Of a stretch of 35,698 bases of DNA, positions 8,749-16,721 are shown piece after piece. Origin of the DNA: Synergistales bacterium (lineage in GTDB: Bacteria; Synergistota; Synergistia; Synergistales; Aminiphilaceae); contig JAIPGA010000020.1 of assembly GCA_021736445.1 (NCBI GenBank), positions 1-35,698 on the forward strand, in the 5' to 3' direction. A model generated the notes under the pieces. It did no database searches and was not told the DNA's origin. It worked only from the letters and a program-made list of their open reading frames with translations. Position 1 is the first letter of the stretch; each line of letters begins with the position of its first letter. The position numbers and the translations under genes are program-made.

Positions 8749-9100
8749 AACGCACCAGTCCCTTCCATCTCCGATTCTGTTCCCGGCCGTACCGGCCTTT
8801 TGCCCCTTATGCGGCGGTTTGTCGGTCCTGCCGTAGACAGGCTTGTTCCATTGCAGCATCTCGTTTAGTCTATCATACCTTTTTGCTCTCTCCGTAGTCC
8901 GGGAACAGCCAAAGCGCCGGACACCTGTCACAGGCATCCGGCGCTGGCTGAGATAGGGAAACGGTTACCGCGTGGGCGTTACCACCGGTACCTTGTGTCC
9001 CGCCGCCCTGCTGCCGATAACCAGAATGGACTGTCCTGTTCGCGCGCATTGTTGCGCGGGGCATACCTCGCCTTAGGGCGATCACGGGAGGAGTCATGCT
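8749..9100. other. Divergent intergenic region with a long hairpin
   Basis: No gene is supported. The main feature is AGCGCCGGA/TCCGGCGCT (about 8912-8945), whose loop contains a second small inverted repeat (CCTGT/ACAGG). There is no T-run on either side. It separates the minus-strand beta-helix gene from the plus-strand gene at 9101 and may carry promoters for both. Confidence 0.4.
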
Positions 9101-9925
9101 ATGGGCGGCTTTTCGATAGAACATCTGTGGCAGGGGCAGACACTGCAGGGGAGCCTGCATGCTGCGCTGAAGAGCGGTTCCGCCGGGAAGGGAGAGGCAT
9201 CGCCGGATTTCTCCGCGGCCCTCTCGGCGGAGCAGGGGATGAAGTGGGGCGAGTGGATCGAGGTTGACGGCACATCCTACCGTCGTGTGGTGCCGCCGGG
9301 AGGGGCACGGAGAGGCGTCTCCTTCTACGCCGACCGGGAGGGCAATCTCTACTCCAAGGTGATCGTTCCCGGTGCGGAGCTCACCAGGCAGGAGGCGCCG
9401 GAGTGGTTTTCGGCCAAGGGGATCGGTGCGCCGCCGGCACAGGGTACGCCGACCCCGACCCCATCGGTCTTCCCCCAGTATCCCCAGGAGATGCAGGTGG
9501 GGGAGTGGGTGGACATCGAGGATGGCCGGTACCGGCAGGTCTTTCCGCCGGGTCCGCGCCGCGAGGGGATCGCCTACTTCGCCGACGAGGGCAACTTCTT
9601 CCGGCGGGCCGTCTATCCCGGGGCGCAGCTGAGTGCCGTCGAGCCGCCCGACTGGTTCGATCCCGCCAAGGTGGGAACGCCGCCTGCCTCCGGCGAGGTG
9701 CAGCCGTCACCGTCACTGGATGGCCCAGCCTCGGATGATGTGCCGGAAGCCCCGCCGGGTCCGGAGTCCGGCGACGAGACCACCGGTGAGGCTGTCACGG
9801 AGCTCGCGGCGACGCTCGCCGCCCTCTCCCAGTCCCTGGGCTCCATGGCCGGATCGATCCATACGAACCGGAGTGATATCGCCGGCATCGTCCAGGCCCT
9901 CTTCGGCGACCGCGACGAGGCCTGA
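9101..9925 (+). CDS. Unrecognised protein with two tandem ~60-residue repeats
   Basis: I do not recognise this 274-residue protein. It contains two clearly related units, about residues 50-112 and 132-193. Each begins with GEW(I/V), followed by a YR-x-V-x-PPG segment, then (S/A)YFAD or SFYAD-x-EGN and PGA-x-L, and ends in P-(E/D)-WF. The linker between them is rich in Thr-Pro. The C-terminal 80 residues are Pro/Ser/Glu-rich and finish in a possible amphipathic helix. No signal peptide or membrane segment is visible, so it is probably cytoplasmic unless exported by a non-classical route. GGGAGGAG lies just before the ATG at 9101. A terminator hairpin follows at 9975. Confidence 0.75.
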   Translation: MGGFSIEHLWQGQTLQGSLHAALKSGSAGKGEASPDFSAALSAEQGMKWGEWIEVDGTSYRRVVPPGGARRGVSFYADREGNLYSKVIVPGAELTRQEAPEWFSAKGIGAPPAQGTPTPTPSVFPQYPQEMQVGEWVDIEDGRYRQVFPPGPRREGIAYFADEGNFFRRAVYPGAQLSAVEPPDWFDPAKVGTPPASGEVQPSPSLDGPASDDVPEAPPGPESGDETTGEAVTELAATLAALSQSLGSMAGSIHTNRSDIAGIVQALFGDRDEA

Positions 9926-9974
9926 TCCCTCACCGACTACGTTTACATCGCATAGCCGACCTCTGCACCAGAAT

Positions 9975-10012
9975 GCGCCGGGCGCTCTCCCTCCTCGCCC
10001 GGCGCAACTTTG
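9975..10012 (+). terminator. Terminator after the repeat protein
   Basis: GCGCCGGGCG (9975-9984) pairs perfectly with CGCCCGGCGC (9996-10005), followed by AACTTTGT. It lies 50 bases after the stop of the gene at 9101-9925. Confidence 0.65.
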
Positions 10013-10097
10013 TGACTCCACCCTTTTCAGGCTCCGTCTATGGTTCCCCTGCAGCTCAGGCAGGAGGGAGGTGCCTGTGATTTCGCAAGCTACAGGG

Positions 10098-10128
10098 AAG
10101 GCCGGGCACCCCTAAGGGACCCGGCCTT
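10098..10128. terminator. Second hairpin in the 9926-10250 gap
   Basis: AAGGCCGGG (10098-10106) pairs with CCCGGCCTT (10120-10128), followed by CGTTGTG. It lies about 90 bases beyond the first terminator. It could be a back-up terminator or the end of a short untranslated RNA covering roughly 10010-10130, which I cannot identify. Confidence 0.45.
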
Positions 10129-10164
10129 CGTTGTGCCGACGGTTGGAACCGTCCTGCCGTTGCC

Positions 10165-10202
10165 GCCCCGGACGGGGAAAGGATCTCCTCCCCGTCCGGG
10201 GC
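10165..10202 (-). terminator. Strong hairpin after the protease/beta-helix gene
   Basis: GCCCCGGACGGGG (10165-10177) pairs perfectly with CCCCGTCCGGGGC (10190-10202), a 13-base stem with a 12-base loop. It lies just past the minus-strand stop at 10251 and most likely ends that transcript, although there is no U-run. Confidence 0.6.
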
Positions 10203-10250
10203 GTATTGTGGTGAAGCATTCTCTTGCTCGGGTGGATCGAGAGGCCTGTT

Positions 10251-13136
10251 CTACCGCCGCAGCGCCAGGAGCCCCGGCACAATGAGGAGCAGCAGCGCCA
10301 GAGCGGAGGGGCCCATGCTGCAGCCGCCGCCGCTGTCGCCGGTCCCTGTGGGGCTCGGTTCCCCTGTGGGCGTTGCCGCCTGGTAGGTCACGATGGCTAC
10401 GTCGGTTTCCACGGTTCCCACAACCTGGTCCAGGTCGTAGTCGCCGTTATCCTTCACGCTCAGTGTGATCCCGTCGTCGGTCTCTTCGACATCCAGATCC
10501 TCGCTGATGTAGTCGGGATCGAATCCTTTCCAGTCGCCGCCCTGGTTTTTCACCAGCACCTTTGTCCTGGTTTCGGCCTGGGCGGTCATCTCGTTGCCGC
10601 CGCCATTGCCGATGGTGAAGCGTGTCTTGTCCGTTCCGGCTTCCAGTCTGGTTTTCACCGTGGTGGCCCGGGTCTTGTCCACATCGCCGTTGATCTCGCC
10701 GGAGTCCACCAGCCCCTGGACCTGCTGCTGGACTTCCTCCTTCTCTCCGTCGTCCATGGGCTCGACATCGGCGCTGACCGTGCCGGAATCCTCGTCAGGC
10801 GTCACGTCGTCGCTGTCCACATCCTCAGGCTCGGAGCCCGGTACCGGCGTGGGCGTGGGTCCGGAGGTCGGCGTGGCGGTGGGTGCCGTCGTCGGCGTAG
10901 GTGTGGCTGTGGGTGGCACAGATGTCGGCGTGGCTGTCGGCGCGGGGATCACCCGCTGGGCTTCATAGGCGCCGATGTCGGCCGTGCCGTCGGCCGGCCA
11001 GGGGCGCTGCATGCCGCGCTGGTCCATTGCGGGCGCGACGTCGTTGGATGCGTTGTCGAGCGCGGAGCTGCCGTAGAGAAGTGCGCAGGTCTTTGTGGGT
11101 CCGCCGTTGTCCTTCAGCGTGTCCAGCATCGGATCGGCGTTGGTGTTGTGGTCGCCGAAGATATTCGGGGTGCTCATGTTGAGAACACAGTAGTCGGCTG
11201 TCGATCCCTGGTCGTCGGAAAGCGTAATGAGGTCAGCCGCTTCATCCCAAAGGATTGAGTTTGTTGTTGTTACGGTAGAGGACTCCGCATAGATTGAATT
11301 GCCTTCTTGGCTGGCAGCGTTACCGACGAACGTGCAATTTTTGATAGTGGTTTCACTGCCTTCACGGGCATGAACGGCTCCTCCACGGCGCGAAGCAGAA
11401 TTGCCGTAGAAGGTGCAATTAACTATGGTTGGATTGCTTGGTGTCGGATCTTCATCCCTGTAGGCGGCAATTGCTCCACCATCATTGGTAGCATGATTAT
11501 TTTCAAATAGGCACCGCCTGATCGTGCTGTCGCTGGCAGGAACATTTGAAATAGCCCCAGCGAGTTTTCCCGCCGAGTTTCCAACAAAGTAACAATCCTC
11601 AATGACAGTATCACTGTCATACCAGTTGCCTATGGCTCCTCCTGAACGTGTATGGGCGGTATTGTTTTCAAAAAGTGAGTTTGAGATTTGAGCGGCTGAA
11701 CCTGAATTAACCACCGCACCGCCGCCCTGAAGCGCTTCGTTGTTCAGGAATTTACAATAGTTAATTACAGGGGAACACTGGTAATTGTATACTGCTCCAG
11801 CGGCCCCTGCCTTATTCCCGTCAAAGACATTATTGGTGATTGTGGCGTCTTTGTCCTTGCAGCAGAGAGCCCCGCCCCCCACCGCGGCCTGGTTGTCCAG
11901 AAAGGTGCAACGGCGAATGACAGGTCCGGCCTCGTTTTCGGGATGGTTGTCCTTTACATGAAATGCGACCCCGCCGCCGTCGCCGCTTTGGGCCCTGTTT
12001 GTGTGGAAGGTGCAGTCCTCAAGCACCAGATTGCTGTCGTTGTCGAGCAAGCCTCCGCCGCTTTCGTCAGCGGTGTTGCCGATGAAAACGCAACCGGAGA
12101 AGTCAGCCGTATAGCAGTGGCTTACCAGCACGCCGCCGCCGTGGAAGGCATTGTTCTCTTCAAAGGTGCACTGTTCTAGCGTTAAATTGCTCCGGTATGC
12201 CGAGAGGCCGCCTCCTAAATAAGTGGCATGGTTGTTCTTGAAGACGCAGTTTTTTATGGTCACTGTACTCATATAGGTGATATGGATACCTGCGCCGATT
12301 TTGTAATACTCTGAAGAATCCAGATCTGCGTATCCGTCACGGATGGTGAACCCGTCGAGAACCACTGTTCCGTCGTGGTCCTGCGAGCTGGTGTCGGGGT
12401 CGTCGATTGTCACCACATGGTAGCTGTTGTCGCTGCTCTCTTCCTTTGTTCCGATGTTGCCGGTGAGGATGGTTTCGTAGTTGCTGACACTCCGGTTCCC
12501 CATATCGCCGCCCCGGTTCGGGAAGCCGCCATACAGGGAGACGCCCTCTTTGATCTCAAAGGCGATGGCCCTGTCGTTGCTGGTGGGAGCTCCTTCAACG
12601 TCGGTGGGAGAGTAGGTCCCTTCGGCCACCCAGACCTCGTCGCCGGAGATAGCCTTCTGCAGGATGCCCGCCAGATCCGAGGAGGCGTTCTCCCAGCTTG
12701 AGCCGTCGCCGGAACCGTCTTCGGTGACGAAGTAGCGGGTGCCTGCGGCGTCGTCGGTGAAGGCCTTGAGACAGACATTGGCGTTGCTGTAGCCGGTGGT
12801 CAGATCGGTCCAGGCCGTCCCGTTGCGGGAGATGTAGCTCTGCCCCGCCGACGCCGTGGCGTTGCTGCTGCAGCCCCTGATCGGGCGTTCCACCGTGATC
12901 GGGTATTCATAGCCGTGACTGGTGAGCCGCACCACAACGGAGAAATAATCCCCTAATGCGGTATAGGTCGGACTGTCCAGCGGTACCGTCACGTAGCCGG
13001 AGTGGTCCAGCGAACCTACGGTGGTCCCGGCCGGAACCCCCTGTCCCGGGCTGACGGGCTCCGCCGGCAGGCCTGTGTAGACGGCGATCTCGTAGTCCGC
13101 GGAGGCGCCGTTGTTGTAGAACGAGACGGCCCTGAG
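10251..13136 (-). pseudogene. 3' part of a frameshifted protease/beta-helix surface protein
   Basis: This frame continues the protease gene at 13016-14278 after a one-base shift near 13130-13141. It first encodes a lectin-like beta domain (from AVSFYNNGASADYEI, about 120 residues). A long right-handed beta-helix with many NCTF/GGG rungs follows, then a Thr-Pro-rich linker and a small acidic domain of about 150 residues. It ends in GGGCSMG, a hydrophobic run and RR, the Synergist-CTERM pattern. About 961 residues are readable here. Upstream of 13136 the same open frame only shadows the protease and is not real. The rungs encoded at about 11400-11860 are absent from the paralog at 7159-8748 and are AT-richer. 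The whole is probably one surface protein of about 1,340 residues, broken here. Confidence 0.75.
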
Positions 13137-14278
13137 ACGGCTTCGTTGCCCTCGGCCTGGAAGACATTGGCGAACCAGGCGGTTTCCGAGTCGTACCCGA
13201 CGGTATCGCAGGCGCCCAGGGGATCGTACTGGTAGATATTGTCGTAGTTGTCGGTCTCCTCCACGGTGAAGGCGGTGCCGTGGTAGATGCCCTTGCTGTG
13301 GTAGGAGGCATAGAAGTATCCGTTGTCGCCCCAGTCGGTTCCCCAGCTGTTCCGGACGATCCAGGCGCCGTCCCCCGGAGGCTCCGTGGCGAAGTTCTCT
13401 CTGGGGTAGCTGTCGTTCCAGCCGACGATGCTGACGCCGTGGTTGGAACCGCCGGGGTCGTGGTCCAGATAGTAGGCGTGGTGCTTCGCGCTCCAGGCGT
13501 CCCCGGAGATGACCCCCGAATCGGGGATCATGGCTTCTGTGGCGTACATGCCGATGCCGATCGCTCCGTAATGCGTGAGGGCGTATTTTGTGTTGTCGGC
13601 GTTGATGGGGGGCTGGGGAGCGGAACGGGAGGGGGCCAGGTAGAGGTAGGAGGCATGTTGCAGATGCTTCCGCACCGTCTCGTTGCCGGTGGGGTTGGGG
13701 CCGCCGTAAGGAACGGCGCTCTCCCAAACCGGACAGTCCCACCTGGCCAGCACTGCCGTGGCTTGCAGGAAATCGCCGCCGGCGTCGGCCCAGGGTTCAC
13801 CGGTGTCGTTGTCGAAGGTTGGCGTTCCCTTGTACACCTCGTACCCCAGCTGCCACTCCGAGTAGTTCGCTTTGCCCATGCCCTGTTTCATCACGGAAGA
13901 CTCGATAGCCGCCTGGGTGGCGAAGGTCCAGCACAGGCCGTAGGGCCTCTGCTCCCGGATGGAGGAGACCTCGCCGCGTTCCCGCAGGTCGTAGGATGCC
14001 GGGAAGGTCTGCCGCTGTCTGCCGGATTCCGTCTTGAACATCCGCTGCCCGGCCAGGTGGGAGAGGTCCACCGGCGGAGGGATGTAGCCTGTCGGTCTCT
14101 GTTGACCTCCTCTATCGCTGTTCGGGCTGTTGTCACTCTGCTGTTTTTCCAGATAGGCGAGGAAGTCCGGGTTCAAAGGCGCCGAATGCGGTGTGGCCGC
14201 AAGGGCCGTTCCGCAGTAGAGCAGGGCCGCCAAAATGAACAATGACGCAATACAGGATCTTTGTGCGAAGGGTCTCAT
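13016..14278 (-). pseudogene. 5' part of the same gene: exported papain-like (C1A) cysteine protease
   Basis: The frame opens with a signal peptide (hydrophobic core, cut likely near GTALA at residue 27). A C1A peptidase domain follows, with Gln110, catalytic Cys116 in the GLCWTFA motif, His280 in NHGVSIVGW and Asn310 in RNSWG. All catalytic residues are intact. AAGGAGG precedes the ATG at 14278. After NVFQAEGNEA the reading frame becomes nonsense (Ser/Thr/Arg-rich), while sense sequence resumes in another frame at 13136; only about 380 residues are genuine. A missing base in this strain or an assembly error both explain it. The secreted protease plus lectin-like plus beta-helix order is typical of Synergistota surface proteins. 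Confidence 0.78.
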
Positions 14279-14660
14279 GGTACCTCCTTTCTCGCAACTT
14301 TCACGCGGGGTATCCCCACTGCACTCAACAGAATTAATGTATTCAATTTACGTAGCAATCTATGATAACCATGACCACGCACAGAATACCTTCTGTGCGT
14401 GGCGGCTGCAAGCCTTCGTTGTGTTCTGAAAGATTCTGTTTTCCGGAATCCGGGAGAGATATGCACGGTGTCGTGCCTTCGGTTTGGAGGTGTGGATCCC
14501 GTCGACGTCACCCGATTCGCTTCCGGAGACCATCTTCGGGACCTACTGTTCGATCTTTCCCGTATCCTCTGCTTGGGGGATGGACCGTCGGTGTCCGCCC
14601 GCCGGCGTTTTGTGCTACCGTGTATCCCACAATCATGCGGTTCTATCGAGGTGATGCTCT
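14279..14660. other. Divergent intergenic region between the protease gene and larE
   Basis: No gene is supported. The part near the protease gene (about 14320-14370) is AT-rich and probably carries its promoter; TTATCA, a 17-base spacer and TGAATA on the minus strand is one candidate. A perfect inverted repeat lies at 14375-14402. The remaining part toward larE shows no clear promoter to me. Confidence 0.45.
14375..14402. promoter_or_regulatory. Perfect 12-base inverted repeat (operator or hairpin)
   Basis: CCACGCACAGAA (14375-14386) and TTCTGTGCGTGG (14391-14402) are perfect arms with a 4-base loop TACC. There is no T-run on either side. It sits about 100 bases upstream of the protease start and 260 upstream of larE, so an operator is as likely as an RNA hairpin. 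Confidence 0.5.
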
Positions 14661-15473
14661 GTGGACAAGGCGGCGGCGGTCCGGGGGTTCTTCGCGGAAC
14701 GTCCCGATACATTGGTGCTCCTCTCCGGGGGGGTGGACAGCGCGGTGCTCGCTCTCCTGGCCGGAGAGGCGGCCCACAGGGTGCGGGCCCTGACGTTCCG
14801 GACGCCGCTGGTATCCGGGGACGAACTGGAGACAGCGGCGGCGGTGGCGGCGCATCTGGGCCTGCGGCACAGCGTTGCGGATGCGGATGTCACCACCGAC
14901 AGGCGCGTGACCGCCAACGGGCCCGACCGCTGTTACTGGTGCCGCAAAAAGCTCCATGCCAAGGCCTGGGAGGAGGCCCGCCGGCTGGGCTGCAGTACTG
15001 TGGCCGGCGGCGTCCAGGCCGATGAGATCGCTGAAGGGAGACCGGGGGTGCGTGCCGCCGCGGAGGACGGCATCAGCCACCCCCTGGCCGAGGCGGGCCT
15101 GACCAAGAAGGAGATCCGTTCGCTGGCCCGTGCGGCGGGGCTGCCCAACGCCGACCGGCCGCCGGCGCCCTGTCTGGCCACGCGTTTTCCTCCCGGTGTG
15201 TCCATGGATCCGCACTGGACGGGCCGGATCGGGGAAGCGGAGCGTCTCCTGAGGGGCGAAGGGCTGCGGGCGTTCCGGGTCCGCTGGTTTCCCCCTGGCG
15301 CGGCCATCCTGGAGGTGGCGCCCCGGGAGATGCCGCTGGTCTGGGAGCGAAAGGGGCGAATCGTGACGCTGCTCAGAGAGGTAGGGTTCCCTGTGGTCTC
15401 CCTCGATCTGGAGGGATTGCAGCGCGGCAAGATGGAACGTTTTGCGGAGGTGCCAGACCATGATCCTCGTTGA
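14661..15473 (+). CDS. larE: LarE: ATP-dependent sulfur transferase for the nickel-pincer cofactor
   Basis: The 270-residue product belongs to the PP-loop LarE family, with the loop LSGGVDSAV (Ser22-Ser27). LarE adenylates the pyridinium dicarboxylate precursor and adds the sulfur atoms that later bind nickel. Three cysteines stand out: Cys91 and Cys94 in CYWC and Cys171 in PCLATRFP. Enzymes with a single conserved Cys give up that sulfur, whereas those with three, as described for Thermotoga, hold a [4Fe-4S] cluster and may turn over repeatedly. This protein fits the second type. GAGGTG lies about 8 bases before the GTG start. It overlaps the next gene by 14 bases and heads the nickel-cofactor block. 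Confidence 0.9.
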   Translation: MDKAAAVRGFFAERPDTLVLLSGGVDSAVLALLAGEAAHRVRALTFRTPLVSGDELETAAAVAAHLGLRHSVADADVTTDRRVTANGPDRCYWCRKKLHAKAWEEARRLGCSTVAGGVQADEIAEGRPGVRAAAEDGISHPLAEAGLTKKEIRSLARAAGLPNADRPPAPCLATRFPPGVSMDPHWTGRIGEAERLLRGEGLRAFRVRWFPPGAAILEVAPREMPLVWERKGRIVTLLREVGFPVVSLDLEGLQRGKMERFAEVPDHDPR

Positions 15474-16539
15474 TCCCCAGTGCGGTGTGACGGCGTTCGG
15501 CCTGGCGGCGGTGCTGGAGGTCCTCTCTCCGGGAAAGGAGCGGGATGCGCTGGTTCTGCCCGGAGGGGAGCGGTTCGAGCTGGTCTTTGCGTCGGAACGG
15601 CGCGGCGGCAGGGAGGTGCGCACCGCTTCGGTGACCGGGAGCGGAACCTCCGATAGAGGCATTGCGATGGAGGAGGTCTCCGCTGCCCTCGGAGAGGACT
15701 TGGCCTCGGGCGTGTTGCAGGAGTGCCGGGACTATCTCCGTGAGCTGGCCGAGGTCTACGATGAGGCCGGCGAGGCGTCTCCCGGGGGAGGCTTTTGGAT
15801 TCAGTCCGCCCTGACGGCGCTGGCCGTGTTCCGCCGGATGGCCGTCCCCGGCCGGACATTCCGTTCCCTCCCTGCGGGTGTCGGCGCCGGTATGGAAGAA
15901 GACGGAGCCAGGGTGACACCGCTGCCCTGCCCCACCGTTCTGGAGGTGGCGCGCCGTTATGCCTTCCCGGTGCGCGGTCTTCCCGGAACGGGACGCCGCA
16001 GCGACGCGGCGGGGCTGCTCCTCCTGGCGCGGCTCTCTGCCCCTGTGGAGCGTCTGCCGTCGATTGTGCCGGGCAGGCAGGTCTACGGCGCCGGAGTCGG
16101 CGGGAGCACGGTGCGCGCCATGGAGCTCCGGGAGGCGGAGCTGGAGGAGGTCTGGCTGGTGGAGGCGGCTCTGGACGACGCCACCGGCGAGGAGATGGGC
16201 CGGGCCATCGAACAGATCCAGGAGGCGGCGCTGGAGGCCCACGTGGTCCAGGGGATCGGCAAGAAGGGACGGCCGCTCTATCTGCTGCGGGCCCTGGCGC
16301 GGGGCGACCAGCTGGAAGCGGTGCTGGAACGCTACTTCCGGGACACGCCCACCATCGGTGTGCGCTACTGGCCGGTGGGGCGCTTCCGGATGCAGCGGGC
16401 CGTCCGGGATGGCGAACTGCTGGTGGACGGTTGCCGCCTGCCCACCAGGGTGAAGATCTCCCGGTTGGGCGATATCCTCAAGGGGAAGGCCGAGGCCGAC
16501 GATATCGGGCGGTACCTCCGCACCCCGAAGGACGGGTAG
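15460..16539 (+). CDS. Divergent full-length LarC paralog
   Basis: The 359-residue product lines up with LarC along most of its length but is degenerate. PCPTVLEVARRYAFPVRG and the following SDAAGLLLL correspond to the PAPATL and TTPTGAVLL blocks of LarC1. LDDATGEEMG, GKKGRPLYLL and TPTIGVRY match the C-terminal LarC2 domain (DDMTGE, MKKGRPG, TTTIGVR). The LarC hallmarks CFSGISGDM and HFHEVGAVDSI are missing, so canonical nickel insertion is doubtful. It overlaps larE by 14 bases, with GGAGG 9 bases before the ATG at 15460, so the two are surely co-translated. Possible roles are a chaperone for LarE, a scaffold, or an insertase for a variant cofactor; none is proven. It is not annotated as larC because the real LarC1 and LarC2 are encoded downstream. 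Confidence 0.7.
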   Translation: MILVDPQCGVTAFGLAAVLEVLSPGKERDALVLPGGERFELVFASERRGGREVRTASVTGSGTSDRGIAMEEVSAALGEDLASGVLQECRDYLRELAEVYDEAGEASPGGGFWIQSALTALAVFRRMAVPGRTFRSLPAGVGAGMEEDGARVTPLPCPTVLEVARRYAFPVRGLPGTGRRSDAAGLLLLARLSAPVERLPSIVPGRQVYGAGVGGSTVRAMELREAELEEVWLVEAALDDATGEEMGRAIEQIQEAALEAHVVQGIGKKGRPLYLLRALARGDQLEAVLERYFRDTPTIGVRYWPVGRFRMQRAVRDGELLVDGCRLPTRVKISRLGDILKGKAEADDIGRYLRTPKDG

Positions 16540-16580
16540 ACCGAAGAGCCGGAAAGTGTTGCCAATATTCTGGGCAACCC

Positions 16581-16608
16581 TTGCGTTGAGCAGCGTGGTG
16601 TGTATAAT
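16581..16608 (+). promoter_or_regulatory. Sigma-70-type promoter upstream of larB
   Basis: TTGCGT (16581-16586), a 16-base spacer and a perfect TATAAT (16603-16608) lie in an AT-rich gap of 180 bases between the LarC paralog and larB. This is the best promoter match in the window and suggests larB and what follows can be transcribed separately from larE. Confidence 0.65.
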
Positions 16609-16677
16609 AACGTAATAGGTTTGCTATCATGTCCACATACCTGTATAGTTGTATATTCAGCAACCATGATAAAGTTT

Positions 16678-16703
16678 CTTCAGGGTGACGTCATACTTCA
16701 GGG
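16678..16703. promoter_or_regulatory. Palindrome flanked by direct repeats before larB
   Basis: CTTCAGGG occurs at 16678-16685 and again at 16696-16703, 18 bases apart, and the palindrome TGACGTCA (16686-16693) lies between them. It is in the leader downstream of the TATAAT promoter and 19 bases before the larB start, a good place for a repressor site. It does not match the Escherichia coli NikR consensus. Confidence 0.4.
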
Positions 16704-16721
16704 AATGGAGCGCTGCGCTGT

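Noticed and set aside
10010-10130. SRP (4.5S) RNA or a tRNA in the gap
   Set aside because: The conserved SRP core and a cloverleaf with T-loop consensus are absent.
13130-13141. Programmed ribosomal frameshift in the protease/beta-helix gene
   Set aside because: No slippery heptamer or convincing downstream structure is seen, so a mutation or sequence error is more likely.
16620-16700. NikR operator before larB
   Set aside because: A TCATAC half-site is present, but the partner GTATGA at the required 16-base spacing is not.
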